A stretch of 64,000 nt of DNA. Source: Siminovitchia fordii DSM 16014 = CIP 108821 (lineage in GTDB: Bacteria > Bacillota > Bacilli > Bacillales > Bacillaceae_C). The translations under genes were made by a program, and so were the position numbers. The DNA is taken from positions 62,001 through 126,000 of the forward strand of contig NZ_KB894688.1 of assembly GCF_000374565.1 (NCBI RefSeq), in the 5' to 3' direction. This document shows positions 53,291 through 62,423 of this stretch, piece after piece; the stretch's first letter is position 1; every line of letters starts with the position of its first letter. The notes below the pieces were generated by a model. That model ran no database searches and was not told the DNA's origin. It saw only the letters and a program-made list of their open reading frames with translations.

Positions 53291-54172
53291 TTACATATTG
53301 TTTTTTACATTTTTTTCCACTAATAATTTTTTTGCCAACATCAGGGCACCTACTATCCCTGAATCATCACCAAGGCCAGGTGGAACAACATAATTTTCCA
53401 GAGGTGGCAATGTGAGGAAACCTTTTGACAACCGCTCCATTTCACGATGGATACGTGGAAGTATATGCGGCTGCTTCATAACTCCGCCGCCCACGATCAT
53501 TTTCTGGGGAGATAGAATGAATACATATTGCAACAAAGCCTGTGCCAAATAATGAGCTTCCATTTCCCAAGCGGGGTGACTTTCCGACAACCGAGCCCCT
53601 TCTTTGCCCCACCGTTTTGCGATTGCCGGGCCAGCCGCCAGACCTTCCAAGCAATCCAGATGATAAGGGCAAATACCTTCAAATTCATCTTGGGGATGCC
53701 TGCGAAGTAAAATATGTCCCATTTCCGGGTGTGAAAGTCCATGAAGTACCTTTCCATCAACAACAGCACCGGCGCCGATTCCTGTTCCAACGGTCATGTA
53801 CAAACAACTGCCAAGCCCTTTTCCGGCACCAAATAGAAATTCACCCCAAACAGCTGCATTGACATCCGTATCGAATGCGATCGGTACATTTACGGCCTTT
53901 CTCATCGTTTCGATAAACGGGAAGTTGACCCAACCGGGTTTCGGGGTTGATGTAATATATCCATATGTATCGCTTTGATCATTCAAATCAAGCGGACCGA
54001 ATGAACCAATTCCAAGAGCATCTATTTGGTATTTTCGGAAAAAATCAATCACCTGTGGAATCGTCTTTTCGGGAAATTCCGTTAATATTTGTATGCGCTC
54101 AATCATTTCCCCAGCTTCGGTTCCCACAGAGCAGACAAACTTGGTTCCTCCGGCTTCAATCGCTCCCAACAT
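53291..54172 (-). CDS. ROK family fructokinase
   Basis: 293 aa. ATP phosphate motif IEAGGTKFVCSVG at the N-terminus, TPKPGW, catalytic Asp region DTDVNAAVWGE, GTGIGAGAV, and zinc site with SHPEMGHI and CPYHLDCLEG. Best fit is the GmuE/YdhR-ScrK fructokinase branch, which phosphorylates fructose, and not the GlcK glucokinase. No sugar operon adjoins it. Confidence 0.85.
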   Translation of the reverse strand: MLGAIEAGGTKFVCSVGTEAGEMIERIQILTEFPEKTIPQVIDFFRKYQIDALGIGSFGPLDLNDQSDTYGYITSTPKPGWVNFPFIETMRKAVNVPIAFDTDVNAAVWGEFLFGAGKGLGSCLYMTVGTGIGAGAVVDGKVLHGLSHPEMGHILLRRHPQDEFEGICPYHLDCLEGLAAGPAIAKRWGKEGARLSESHPAWEMEAHYLAQALLQYVFILSPQKMIVGGGVMKQPHILPRIHREMERLSKGFLTLPPLENYVVPPGLGDDSGIVGALMLAKKLLVEKNVKNNM

Positions 54173-54279
54173 GTAACATTCACTTCTTTCAAGAGGTCAT
54201 TTACCTTTCATTCTATCATCATATTTCTCTATTATGAACATACACCTAGTTATGATAAAGACGATTTGGGGGGACGGCT

Positions 54280-55464
54280 ATGGAAATCCGAGTACGTTCA
54301 GGAGATACGCTTGGTTACTACAGCCAGTTATTTCATTTACATTTAATTTTGATTCTTGATTCCAACGCGCATCTTACCAATACAAACGCCCTTGAAGTTG
54401 GGCAGCCGATCCATATTCCAGGTTATCAAAAGGAGACTTATACGATTAGGCCCGGTGATACCTTTTGGAAAATTTCCCGAAGGCGAAATATAGACGTTGG
54501 CGCCCTTCTGATGTTAAATCAGGACATGAATCCGAATAAACTGTCTATTGGACAGAAAATTAATGTGCCAGTAAAAGTCATGTCAAGGGTGATCAATGGC
54601 AATGAAACGTACGATGTCCAGAAAATGACGCGCGACATGAAAAGACTGCTCACCATTTACCCATTTATGAAAAGGCGGGAAGCTGGAAAAAGCGTACTCG
54701 GACACCCCCTATATGAATTACAAATCGGAAGGCCGGGAAGGAAAGTGCAGATCAATGCCTCTTTCCATGCCAATGAATGGATTACCACACCAATTTTCAT
54801 GCGTTTTTTAAATGATTACATGCTTGCTCTTACAAACGGATGGAGTATCAAAGGGACACCCGCATTAACCATGTATACGGCGAGCCGGCTGTCTGCCATC
54901 CCCATGGTGAATCCTGACGGTGTCAACCTTGTCCTAAACGGTCCTCCGCCTGAAAGGGAAGCCGAGCTTGTCCGGCTGAATAAGGGGAGCCGGGACTTTT
55001 CGGGTTGGAAGGCGAATATTCGCGGGGTTGATTTGAATAAGCAATTCCCTGCCAACTGGGAGATAGAAAAAGAAAGGAAGCCAAAGGAGCCCGGCCCCCG
55101 TGACTTTCCGGGCTATACACCGATTTCCGAGCCAGAAACTAAAATCATGGCAAAGTTAGCCAAAACAGAAAAATATGACCGGCTCCTTGCCCTTCACACG
55201 CAAGGCCAGGAAATTTATTGGGGATATGAAGGCCTGGAACCGCCCGAATCTTATATACTTGCAAGAGACTTTGCCAGACTAAGCGGTTATGAAGCTGTTC
55301 GCTATATTGACAGCTATACCGGCTATAAGGACTGGTTCATCCAGGATTTCAGAAAGCCCGGCTTTACCGTTGAACTGGGTAAAGGTCAAAATCCGCTTCC
55401 ACTCTCCCAATTTGAAAACATTTACTCCCAAATGCTAGGGCTTTTTGTAAGGTCGCTGGTTTAA
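54280..55464 (+). CDS. LysM-M14 gamma-D-glutamyl-diaminopimelate endopeptidase
   Basis: 394 aa, RBS TTGGGGGG. Two N-terminal LysM repeats (about 2-46 and 50-95) without a signal peptide, then an M14 zinc carboxypeptidase domain: HANEWITTP (zinc His and Glu), RGVDLNKQFPANW, ALHTQGQEIYWG (zinc His) and catalytic Glu in FTVELGKGQNPLP. Same design as endopeptidase I of Lysinibacillus and YqgT; cleaves gamma-D-Glu-DAP bonds of peptidoglycan peptides, often in spores or during wall recycling. Its 3-prime end overlaps the convergent VanZ gene by 30 bp. Confidence 0.93.
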   Translation: MEIRVRSGDTLGYYSQLFHLHLILILDSNAHLTNTNALEVGQPIHIPGYQKETYTIRPGDTFWKISRRRNIDVGALLMLNQDMNPNKLSIGQKINVPVKVMSRVINGNETYDVQKMTRDMKRLLTIYPFMKRREAGKSVLGHPLYELQIGRPGRKVQINASFHANEWITTPIFMRFLNDYMLALTNGWSIKGTPALTMYTASRLSAIPMVNPDGVNLVLNGPPPEREAELVRLNKGSRDFSGWKANIRGVDLNKQFPANWEIEKERKPKEPGPRDFPGYTPISEPETKIMAKLAKTEKYDRLLALHTQGQEIYWGYEGLEPPESYILARDFARLSGYEAVRYIDSYTGYKDWFIQDFRKPGFTVELGKGQNPLPLSQFENIYSQMLGLFVRSLV

Positions 55465-55842
55465 AACTCTGATCAATCCTAAAGCGATGAGAGCACCCAG
55501 TGAGTCCAATCCTACATCCAATGCAGAAGCCGTCCTGTCCGGAACGAACGATTGGTGAATTTCATCCGTTGCCGCATACACGGTTGTAATGAACCAGGCC
55601 AGCAGAAACTTCCTTTTTTCAAAGCTATTGAAAATTAGTACCGCCAACAGGCCGAAAGCCCCCAGATGTACCAGCTTGCGGAATACAACATTTACAAGGG
55701 CAGCTTGATCGGGAGATAGTAACAGCAGCTTTTCTATTAAAAATTGCGTGTTCCCGCCTGTTGAAGATGGAGAATGTGTGGCGATAAAAATAGCCGCAGC
55801 CCATGCAATTGCTGCGATCATCCATATGTGACGTCTTCTCAT
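55435..55842 (-). CDS. VanZ-like family membrane protein
   Basis: 135 aa, four membrane helices. Motifs FRKLVHLGAFGLLAVLI, DEIHQSFVPDRTASALDV and LDSLGALIAL mark the VanZ family. Some members raise resistance to glycopeptides or lipoglycopeptides; the role here is not known. The gene ends inside the convergent M14 gene. Confidence 0.88.
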   Translation of the reverse strand: MRRRHIWMIAAIAWAAAIFIATHSPSSTGGNTQFLIEKLLLLSPDQAALVNVVFRKLVHLGAFGLLAVLIFNSFEKRKFLLAWFITTVYAATDEIHQSFVPDRTASALDVGLDSLGALIALGLIRVLNQRPYKKP

Positions 55843-55872
55843 GATTATTACCTCTTTTTGCTAAATGAGTAA

Positions 55873-55904
55873 AGGCGGGACAATTTGCACATGCAGTCCC
55901 GCCT
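55873..55904 (-). terminator. Hairpin between LCP and VanZ-like genes
   Basis: AGGCGGGAC / GTCCCGCCT (9-bp perfect) with 14-base loop containing TGCACATGCA. Only a short T-tract follows leftward, so termination may be partial. Confidence 0.5.
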
Positions 55905-56032
55905 AACAATGTTATTTAGTATATATTTTTGTAAAACACTTTATTTTACATCCACTCCAGTGCCTATTGACTAGCAGACCACACGTCTTAACACTCCAGT
56001 CTGAACGAAAACAGGCACTCACTAATTAGACT

Positions 56033-56959
56033 TTAAATATTCAGATGTTCTTTCAGAACACCTTGGACTCTTTCCCTCTCCTCTTGGGGAACAAGGTAGT
56101 ACCAGATACCATCAATCTTGGAGCCTTGTCCTTCAATTTGATATTGATCAATTTTATGACGCGCTCCCTTATAATTCTTTTGAATGTCCATCATTTCATC
56201 TAAAGAGAGATTTGTTTCAACATTTTTTCCTAATGCATCCAGGACATCGTCATATTTCCAGATCGCCGAGATGTTGGCACCTTTGTTGATCACACCTTGG
56301 ATGACTTGGCGCTGGCGCATCTGGCGGCCGAAATCTCCTCGGGGATCATCGTAACGCATCCGAGCGTACGCCAAAGCATCACTACCATTCAGGGAAATTT
56401 GCCCTTCCGGGAAGTGTTTTTTACCGACGGAAAAATCGATATCATTTTTCACATCAACACCACCAACCGCATCTACTATTTCCTTGAAGCCTTCCATATT
56501 CATCTTAATATAGTAATCGATAGGTATATCAAGGAATTTTTCCACCGTATTCATAGACATTTCAACGCCGCCAAATGCATAAGCGTGGTTAATCTTATCA
56601 TCGATGCCTTTGCCCACTATTTCGACTCTTGTGTCCCTTGGAATGCTGAGCATATCAATCGATTCTTTCTTCGGATTGACAGTCATCACTATGATGGAAT
56701 CAGAACGGCCACGGTCGCCTGAGCGTTCATCCACTCCAAGCATTAGCACAGAAAAAGGCTCTTTTTTACTGAGAGACAAATTTGCCGGCCTGGCAACTTC
56801 CGGAGTTCGTTCAAGCGGGCTATGGATGTTTTTGGCAGTTTTATTAATATTATGATAGATCGAGAAACCAAATCCGGCTACCGCAACAACGAGTAACAGT
56901 ATAATAAAAAGTACAATTCTTAGAGCTCTTGATTTCTTTTTCGGTTTATATCGTGCCAT
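56033..56959 (-). CDS. LytR-CpsA-Psr family wall-polymer transferase
   Basis: 308 aa. Basic N-terminus and one membrane anchor (about 14-34), then an extracellular LCP domain: SVLMLGVDERSGDRGRSDSI, LSIPRDTRV, INHAYAFGG and LAYARMRYDDPRGDFGRQMR, with the Arg/Asp set that binds polyprenyl pyrophosphate. Attaches teichoic acid or other glycopolymers to peptidoglycan (TagT/U/V type). Which paralog is unclear; the degSU-side position resembles B. subtilis tagU (lytR). Confidence 0.92.
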   Translation of the reverse strand: MARYKPKKKSRALRIVLFIILLLVVAVAGFGFSIYHNINKTAKNIHSPLERTPEVARPANLSLSKKEPFSVLMLGVDERSGDRGRSDSIIVMTVNPKKESIDMLSIPRDTRVEIVGKGIDDKINHAYAFGGVEMSMNTVEKFLDIPIDYYIKMNMEGFKEIVDAVGGVDVKNDIDFSVGKKHFPEGQISLNGSDALAYARMRYDDPRGDFGRQMRQRQVIQGVINKGANISAIWKYDDVLDALGKNVETNLSLDEMMDIQKNYKGARHKIDQYQIEGQGSKIDGIWYYLVPQEERERVQGVLKEHLNI

Positions 56960-57133
56960 AAATTTTTCCCCTCTTAATGGTTCGTTTTTATAAAATAAAT
57001 CTATTTATCTGCCATCATTAATTATAAATGACAATTCCCACAAATCAATAACAATTCCAAGCAGGTTGATTCACTTTGTCATTTCTCTATGCTACTATAT
57101 CATGTACAGTAGACGCAATAGGGAGACGAGTAC

Positions 57134-57592
57134 ATGATTAGAGTATTATTTGTCTGTTTGGGTAATATCTGCCGTTCGCCAATGGCGGAAGCCATTATGA
57201 GGGACTTGGTTGAGAAGGAAGGCTTGAGCGAGAAAATTTCGGTTGATTCCGCAGGAACAGGTTCGTGGCACATCGGTGAGCCTCCCCATCAAGGCACGCT
57301 GAAAAAGCTGGCGGAATATAACATCAGTACCAAGGGCCTTATTGCCAGGCAATTTTCAAAAAAAGATTTCGATGAATATGACTACATAGTGGGGATGGAC
57401 GAATCCAACATCCGAAATATTTCCAGGATGACAGGGCTGCCTGCCGACCCCAAAGTCATCCGCCTCCTAGACTTGACGGATGCAAAAAAGGATGTACCAG
57501 ATCCTTATTACACAGGGGATTTTCAGGAAACGTACGATTTGGTAAGCGAAGGCTGCAAGATTTTATTGGAAAAAATAAAAAAAGAAATGTAG
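57134..57592 (+). CDS. Low-molecular-weight protein-tyrosine-phosphatase
   Basis: 152 aa. N-terminal P-loop CLGNICRS with nucleophile Cys8 and Arg14, and general-acid Asp in VPDPYYTG near residue 121. Dephosphorylates tyrosine (and in some cases arginine) residues; YfkJ-like length. Alone in its unit, RBS GGGAGACG. Confidence 0.92.
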   Translation: MIRVLFVCLGNICRSPMAEAIMRDLVEKEGLSEKISVDSAGTGSWHIGEPPHQGTLKKLAEYNISTKGLIARQFSKKDFDEYDYIVGMDESNIRNISRMTGLPADPKVIRLLDLTDAKKDVPDPYYTGDFQETYDLVSEGCKILLEKIKKEM

Positions 57593-57667
57593 CATGGGGA
57601 ATTTCAAGATCATCCACGAAGGTCCTCTTTTACAGGGTCTGTGGGACAAACGGGAACTGGATTTTCC

Positions 57668-57703
57668 CCAAAAAGAAAGAGAGCGGGCCCTGGCCCGCTC
57701 TCT
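57668..57703 (-). terminator. Terminator of the YsnF-like gene
   Basis: AGAGAGCGGGCC / GGCCCGCTCTCT, a 12-bp perfect stem with 2-base loop; leftward it is followed by TTCTTTTTGGGG. Confidence 0.85.
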
Positions 57704-57716
57704 TGTACTATCCGTG

Positions 57717-58880
57717 TTACAATCTATTGTTTCTATTTTCCTTGGAATAGGAATTGTAATTTTCCCCCTGTATTTCAGCTCTTCTTTCTTCCAATTTTTC
57801 GTCAAGTTTGCTCCTGCTATCGATATTGGGGTCCCCCTGCGAGTTCATTTCACTGTCATTTGCAAGTAATTTATTCTCGCCTGGCTGCCCTTCATTCATC
57901 CTGGCATCAAGGGTAGAGGCTCCTCCAAAATCAGACTCCTCATTAATATTACTGTTATTCTCATTCATCCGGGAGTCAAGATTAGGTGTATTCGCGTTAT
58001 TACCGGCTATATTATTATCATCTCGATACTTCGCATACACTTTCTCGGCGCTGGAAATGTCAGCCTCTTCACGGCGCACCGTCTCTTTTATGGTTTCGGT
58101 ATCTTCCACTTTCTTTTTCCCGACAATAAGTTCTTCATTTACAACCGGCTTTTTCGTGACTTCCACTTGTTCTTCCCTAAGTGGAATACGGATACTTTCC
58201 CCGTCTTCCTCAAATGCTGCGGAAGCTTCATCCACCGCTTTTGTTTCATCAATCGGACGGCGTTCAATATACACCTCTTCACGGCTCACCGGAATATCAA
58301 TGGATTGTTCTTCTTCCACAACATTTTTACGGACTCTGACTTCGCCCCTCTCTACCTGCTCCTTATCAACTTTCAGCTTTTCCTCATGCAGTTTCAAGCG
58401 GGCTTCCTCGTCCGTGTTGATTTCGCCAGACTGAGAACCTGTGTCCATCTCGCTGTGAGGTACAATGTTTGCTTCAGTATGAATTTCAGCATCGACATTA
58501 CGTACATTCACCGGATCGTCATCCATACGATCTATAGTAGAGTCGTACATGCGGCCGTAATCCTTGTCCACATAAAGTAAAATACCGCCATTATCTATTT
58601 CATTGTAGTAATCATCCATTTCAGGACCATCAAGTCCCGCGTGGTGCAATGCCTCCCTCACTGGCTCTTCACCTGTGATAAATCCTACAAAGCGGTCAAA
58701 CCAGTTGCCGCCTGTAGATTTTATATCAATATTCGTTCTGCCGCGTACCATTGAAATATTATCCTCATCTTTTGCAACTGCATATATATCACTTGCATCA
58801 TAACCTTGCTTTTCCAATTCCTCAACCTTCCGGATGGCTTCTTCTTCAGAGTGAAAAATTCCGATGATTTTTTTATCCAT
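57717..58880 (-). CDS. General stress protein: YflT-type plus YsnF/AvaK (DUF2382) domains
   Basis: 387 aa from ATG 58880 with AAGGAGG upstream; 49 upstream codons are a run-on. N-terminal GSP17M/YflT-like domain (KIIGIFHSEEEAIRKVEELE … VDKDYGRMYD, about 1-115), an acidic linker, a DUF2382 domain (about 160-275, LKLHEEKLKVDKEQVERGEV, PVSREEVYIERRPID), then an Asn/Asp/Glu-rich disordered tail with three repeats of (L/I)D(S/A)RM-like sequence. Members are sigma-B stress proteins in bacilli; mechanism unknown. Confidence 0.85.
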   Translation of the reverse strand: MDKKIIGIFHSEEEAIRKVEELEKQGYDASDIYAVAKDEDNISMVRGRTNIDIKSTGGNWFDRFVGFITGEEPVREALHHAGLDGPEMDDYYNEIDNGGILLYVDKDYGRMYDSTIDRMDDDPVNVRNVDAEIHTEANIVPHSEMDTGSQSGEINTDEEARLKLHEEKLKVDKEQVERGEVRVRKNVVEEEQSIDIPVSREEVYIERRPIDETKAVDEASAAFEEDGESIRIPLREEQVEVTKKPVVNEELIVGKKKVEDTETIKETVRREEADISSAEKVYAKYRDDNNIAGNNANTPNLDSRMNENNSNINEESDFGGASTLDARMNEGQPGENKLLANDSEMNSQGDPNIDSRSKLDEKLEERRAEIQGENYNSYSKENRNNRL

Positions 58881-59196
58881 TAGTGTTTTCCTCCTTAGGT
58901 TGGCTTTAGTGATTCGTTTCAATATATACCCGGCTTTTGGAGAGGAAAACACGATTATTATAAAAAGAAAAAGGCCGGATAATTCTGCACTTGTCAAACA
59001 TCCTTTAATCGGAATGGAGTTTCTCACTTGTATCCTTCTTCGGGCTGTTTATAAGTATAGATACAGGATATGCCTCTATTTTTTCAGAATCAAAAGCCCT
59101 TTACCTTTTCCATATTATCTTTCCCTAAATAGATAGTTTATGTTGGCTTAAATCAGGAAAAACAATAAAAAACGCGCATAAAAAGGAGCGTTGGCC

Positions 59197-59835
59197 ATGA
59201 ATATATTGATTGCGGGAGCCACCGAGAATTTGGGCAGGTGTTTAGTCGATTATTTAGCCCAACATTCGGAACATGACATTTATGCTCTGATGCATGAAGA
59301 AGAATCTAAACAGACCATGGGATCTTTCAACCATGATAGAATCACCATCACGACTGCAGCTGTAGAGGAACTGTGTTCTTTACTGAAAGAAATAGACGTC
59401 GTCATTTATGCAGGTGGGTGTGATGTGAAAACGAATGACGTAAAAATGAATGACTCCGTTCTTCGGGATACAAAGGCGATGATCAATGCTTCGCGTAATG
59501 ATGTCAAACGTTTTATCCTTCTAAGCGCAATGGGGGCAGATGACCCGCAGGGCCCCATAGAAGATTATTTATATAAAAAGAGGAAAGCGGAGGATTATTT
59601 AAAAAATACCGGGATGGAGTTTTCGATTATAAGAACCGGCGAGCTTTCGTCCGAAAAACCGTCCGGAAAAGTGAAGCTCAAGGAAAACATCAATTGGATT
59701 GAAGATCCGATCATTTCATGTATGGATGTTGCCAAAGTAATTGCAGCCTCCCTTGACTCGGACCATATTACAAATAAGACAGTTGAACTGATATCGGGGG
59801 ACACTTCAGTGGAAGATGCCATCGAAAATATATAA
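59197..59835 (+). CDS. NAD(P)-binding SDR/NmrA-like protein
   Basis: 212 aa from ATG 59197, eight bases after AAGGAG. Rossmann motif ILIAGATENLGRCLVDYL at the N-terminus, then VVIYAGGCD and a YxxxK-like stretch DYLYKKRKAEDYLKNTGMEF, as in atypical short-chain dehydrogenases (YwnB/YhfK type). Substrate unknown. The glycine motif is GATENLG, slightly off the usual GATGxxG. Confidence 0.82.
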   Translation: MNILIAGATENLGRCLVDYLAQHSEHDIYALMHEEESKQTMGSFNHDRITITTAAVEELCSLLKEIDVVIYAGGCDVKTNDVKMNDSVLRDTKAMINASRNDVKRFILLSAMGADDPQGPIEDYLYKKRKAEDYLKNTGMEFSIIRTGELSSEKPSGKVKLKENINWIEDPIISCMDVAKVIAASLDSDHITNKTVELISGDTSVEDAIENI

Positions 59836-59875
59836 GGCGGGTTAAGCCTTCTAAACTAGGCTACCCGCCTTTTTT
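59834..59875. terminator. Bidirectional terminator
   Basis: AAGGCGGGT-AGCCT / AGGCT-ACCCGCCT with T6. Overlaps the stop of the SDR gene and abuts the convergent DUF2512 gene. Confidence 0.85.
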
Positions 59876-60237
59876 CATCCCAATTTTATTTCTTTCCTTG
59901 CACGCCCTGACCGGATAAGCCACAAATGGACAAAAAACTCAACAAACGTCAGCAGCAGAGCAGTGACAACCGCTCCCATGAGTGTAACTTGAGCTGTAAA
60001 AAAGAAATAACTTAAAATATAAATGATCAATGTAGAAGCGACAAAGTCCGTGATCGTACTGAACCAAAACGTGCCCTTCGACAATAATGCCCATTCAAGC
60101 AAATGCCCCGCGACTGCCAATGTGACACCAATAACAATAGGCTGGTAAACGTGGGAGAAATTTACGTTCGTCAGCATACCCCCTGCGAAAGTCAAAACAA
60201 TAGGGCAAATGATCAGTTTCATAATGAGATTCAACAT
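59875..60237 (-). CDS. DUF2512 (YndM-like) membrane protein
   Basis: 120 aa with four membrane helices (LIMKLIICPIVLTFAGGMLT, GVTLAVAGHLLEWALL, TLIIYILSYFFF, VVTALLLTFVEFFVHLWLIR). Matches the DUF2512 family of bacilli. Function unknown. Confidence 0.8.
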   Translation of the reverse strand: MLNLIMKLIICPIVLTFAGGMLTNVNFSHVYQPIVIGVTLAVAGHLLEWALLSKGTFWFSTITDFVASTLIIYILSYFFFTAQVTLMGAVVTALLLTFVEFFVHLWLIRSGRARKEIKLG

Positions 60238-60296
60238 TAAAAAAGGCCTCCTTTATTGAAAAGGATGCCAAGACTTCTTCATTTTTATTCCTTTTG

Positions 60297-61133
60297 TCAT
60301 TCTTTCTTGAGTGTTACCGCAATAATCTCAGGCCGGTTAAAAATCCTATATGGAATGATGCTGTTACCAAGTCCCCTGCTGACAACCATTGTCGTCATGC
60401 CTTTCGTATGGACTCCCGCCGTATATTTTGGGAACCACCCCTGACCAGGAGCCATAAGTCCGCCGAGTCCCGGTATCCGCACTTGTCCGCCATGGGCATG
60501 TCCCGTAAAAATCAGGTCGACATCCCGGTCCACATAAACATCAAACACTTCAGGCCGGTGGGAAAGCATCAGGCAATAATTCTGCTCTGATATCCCATTC
60601 AAAGCATGATCTATAAATTCCGCGGTCGTTTCTTCATCAGGCTTGACCGGATCCATCAGCGGATCTTTAACTCCTGCAATCACAATTTGTTCCCCGTTCC
60701 TCTCAAGGATGTTCGTTTCATTGTTCAAAACCTTAACTCCCAACGATTGAAGGCCCCGTGTGATTTCGTCGACACGGTTTACAGAAATTTCGTGGTTGCC
60801 AGTGACATAGTACACGTCCGCAAAATCGACCAATTTTCTTACAATATTGAGGCTTTTTTCAAGATCATACCTGTTGCTGTCAATAAGGTCCCCTGTGATA
60901 AAAATCAAATCCGGATTCAGCTCTTTTACCTTCTCAGCCAATTTGAATTGTTCCTTGCCGAATTCCGCATCATGCAAATCAGATAATTGAACAATGACCA
61001 GTCCGTCAAAGGGTTTCGGAATCCGGTCAGATACTATTTCATGTGAAGATACTTGAAGCCAATGATTATTTACATAAAAAAATATCCAAATAAGGGCAAT
61101 AACAAGAACAAGTCTAAATAATTTATTTTTCAT
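60297..61133 (-). CDS. Membrane-anchored calcineurin-like metallophosphoesterase
   Basis: 278 aa. One N-terminal anchor (about 5-22), then the metal-binding blocks in order: QLSDLHDAEFG, ITGDLIDSN, VTGNHEIS, LSHRP and FTGHAHGGQVRIPG. YkuE/YpbG type; the active site probably faces outside. Substrate unknown. Confidence 0.9.
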   Translation of the reverse strand: MKNKLFRLVLVIALIWIFFYVNNHWLQVSSHEIVSDRIPKPFDGLVIVQLSDLHDAEFGKEQFKLAEKVKELNPDLIFITGDLIDSNRYDLEKSLNIVRKLVDFADVYYVTGNHEISVNRVDEITRGLQSLGVKVLNNETNILERNGEQIVIAGVKDPLMDPVKPDEETTAEFIDHALNGISEQNYCLMLSHRPEVFDVYVDRDVDLIFTGHAHGGQVRIPGLGGLMAPGQGWFPKYTAGVHTKGMTTMVVSRGLGNSIIPYRIFNRPEIIAVTLKKE

Positions 61134-61259
61134 CTTTGAAGTACGGATTTACTATTTTCATAGAATTTCATTCCTTTCGTTCCATTGCATATTGTATCAT
61201 TTTTCATGGACAAAAACGCCTTTACAAGATTTTTATGTTTACGGAGTACCGTTTCATTA

Positions 61260-61294
61260 CAAAAAAAATATCAGCCAATAATTGACTGATATTT
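61260..61294 (-). terminator. Terminator after the YtxH-like gene / trp end
   Basis: AAAATATCAG / CTGATATTTT with 11-base loop, leftward followed by eight T. It ends transcription of the small gene after trpA. Confidence 0.88.
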
Positions 61295-61297
61295 TCA

Positions 61298-61567
61298 TTA
61301 AGGCTGCTGAACTTTTTTATTGTAATATTCGACACTGTATTGTGCGCCTTCTCCAACCATTTTGGCATCCTCAATATCATAGGGATCAGGACGGCCGGCT
61401 TTTTCTAACATTTCCGGTTTTTCGTAACCTCCCCAATGACCTAGAGTTTTTTCCTTTACTTTTTTTATCATATCCATCATTTTGTCACGGTTTTGCTTCG
61501 TAGATAAAAGAGCTCCTGCCAAACCAAATCCAACAAGTAAATAGGGCACTTTTCCGGTTTTCCCCAC
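61298..61567 (-). CDS. Small YtxH-like protein
   Basis: 89 aa with GTG start at 61567, eight bases after AAAGGAGG. The frame is open 15 codons further up (to 61612), but that part contains the ribosome-binding site. One hydrophobic segment (PYLLVGFGLAGALLS) then a basic/amphipathic helix and an acidic tail. Similar to small YtxH-type proteins of bacilli. No terminator separates it from trpA, so it may be read from the trp operon. Confidence 0.7.
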   Translation of the reverse strand: MGKTGKVPYLLVGFGLAGALLSTKQNRDKMMDMIKKVKEKTLGHWGGYEKPEMLEKAGRPDPYDIEDAKMVGEGAQYSVEYYNKKVQQP

Positions 61568-61628
61568 AAGAGGTTCCTCCTTTATTCCTTTCCCTATATT
61601 TACCCGAGTCATAAGAGATAAAACACTT

Positions 61629-62423
61629 TTAACTCATTTTTATACCCGTGTTCTTCGCGGCGCTAATCAGTTCTTTAATGTCATCCAGCTTTCCATCTGC
61701 AAGGGACTGGACAATTTTGCTTCCGACTATGACGCCGTCGCAGTGCTTACCAAGCTCTTGCACCTGTCCCGGCGTAGAAACGCCGAATCCCGCCAATACA
61801 GGAGCAGAAGACAAAGCTTTCAACTCTTCCAAATACCCTGCAACGCCTTCTTCATATTCAGACCTGGCGCCCGTCGTACCTTTTACTGTCACCGCATATA
61901 GAAATCCTTCCGTCCGTTTGGCAATTTGCTCCAATCTGCTTCTCGGACTTGTCGGAGCGGCTAGCCGGATTAAAGCAATGTCATGCTTGGATAACGCCGG
62001 AACGGCCATATCCTCCTCCTCGAGCGGAAGATCCGGAATAATAACGCCGTCTACACCCGCTGCATTACACTCTTCAGCAAATCGCTCAACTCCATAGACA
62101 AAAATCAGATTGAAGTAAGTCATCAGAACAATTGGTATGGAGCGAGAGTCTCTGGACCCTTTCAATGTATCCAGTACGGCTTCCAATGTTGTTCCGTTGG
62201 CCAATGCCCTGATTCCCGCTTCCTGTATCGTCGGGCCGTCTGCGACAGGATCTGAAAATGGAATTCCCAGTTCAACGACCGTCGCTCCGCTATTTTCTAA
62301 AAATGAAATTTGATCAGCTAATTTTTCAAGACCTCCGTCGCCTGCCATAATATAAGGGACAAAAGCTTTGCTTCCCTGATCCAAAACTCCCCGGATCACC
62401 TCATCGATCTTTTTCTTACCCAT
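61629..62423 (-). CDS. trpA: Tryptophan synthase alpha subunit
   Basis: 264 aa. Catalytic Glu in [16 protein letters not shown] with the paired Asp, YGVERF loop, and GFGVST plus GVIVGSKIV phosphate site. Cleaves indole-glycerol phosphate to indole for TrpB. Start overlaps the trpB stop by 8 bases. Confidence 0.97.
   Translation of the reverse strand: MGKKKIDEVIRGVLDQGSKAFVPYIMAGDGGLEKLADQISFLENSGATVVELGIPFSDPVADGPTIQEAGIRALANGTTLEAVLDTLKGSRDSRSIPIVLMTYFNLIFVYGVERFAEECNAAGVDGVIIPDLPLEEEDMAVPALSKHDIALIRLAAPTSPRSRLEQIAKRTEGFLYAVTVKGTTGARSEYEEGVAGYLEELKALSSAPVLAGFGVSTPGQVQELGKHCDGVIVGSKIVQSLADGKLDDIKELISAAKNTGIKMS

Noticed and set aside
55940-56020. Repeated CACTCCAGT and separated AGTGCCT/AGGCACT arms downstream of the LCP gene
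   Set aside because: Arms are over 50 bases apart with no clear fold or T-run; not enough to call a terminator or small RNA.
57808-58434. 208-codon Ser-rich plus-strand frame opposite the YsnF-like gene
   Set aside because: Its Ser/Thr richness simply mirrors the Glu/Lys-rich codons of the real gene on the other strand.
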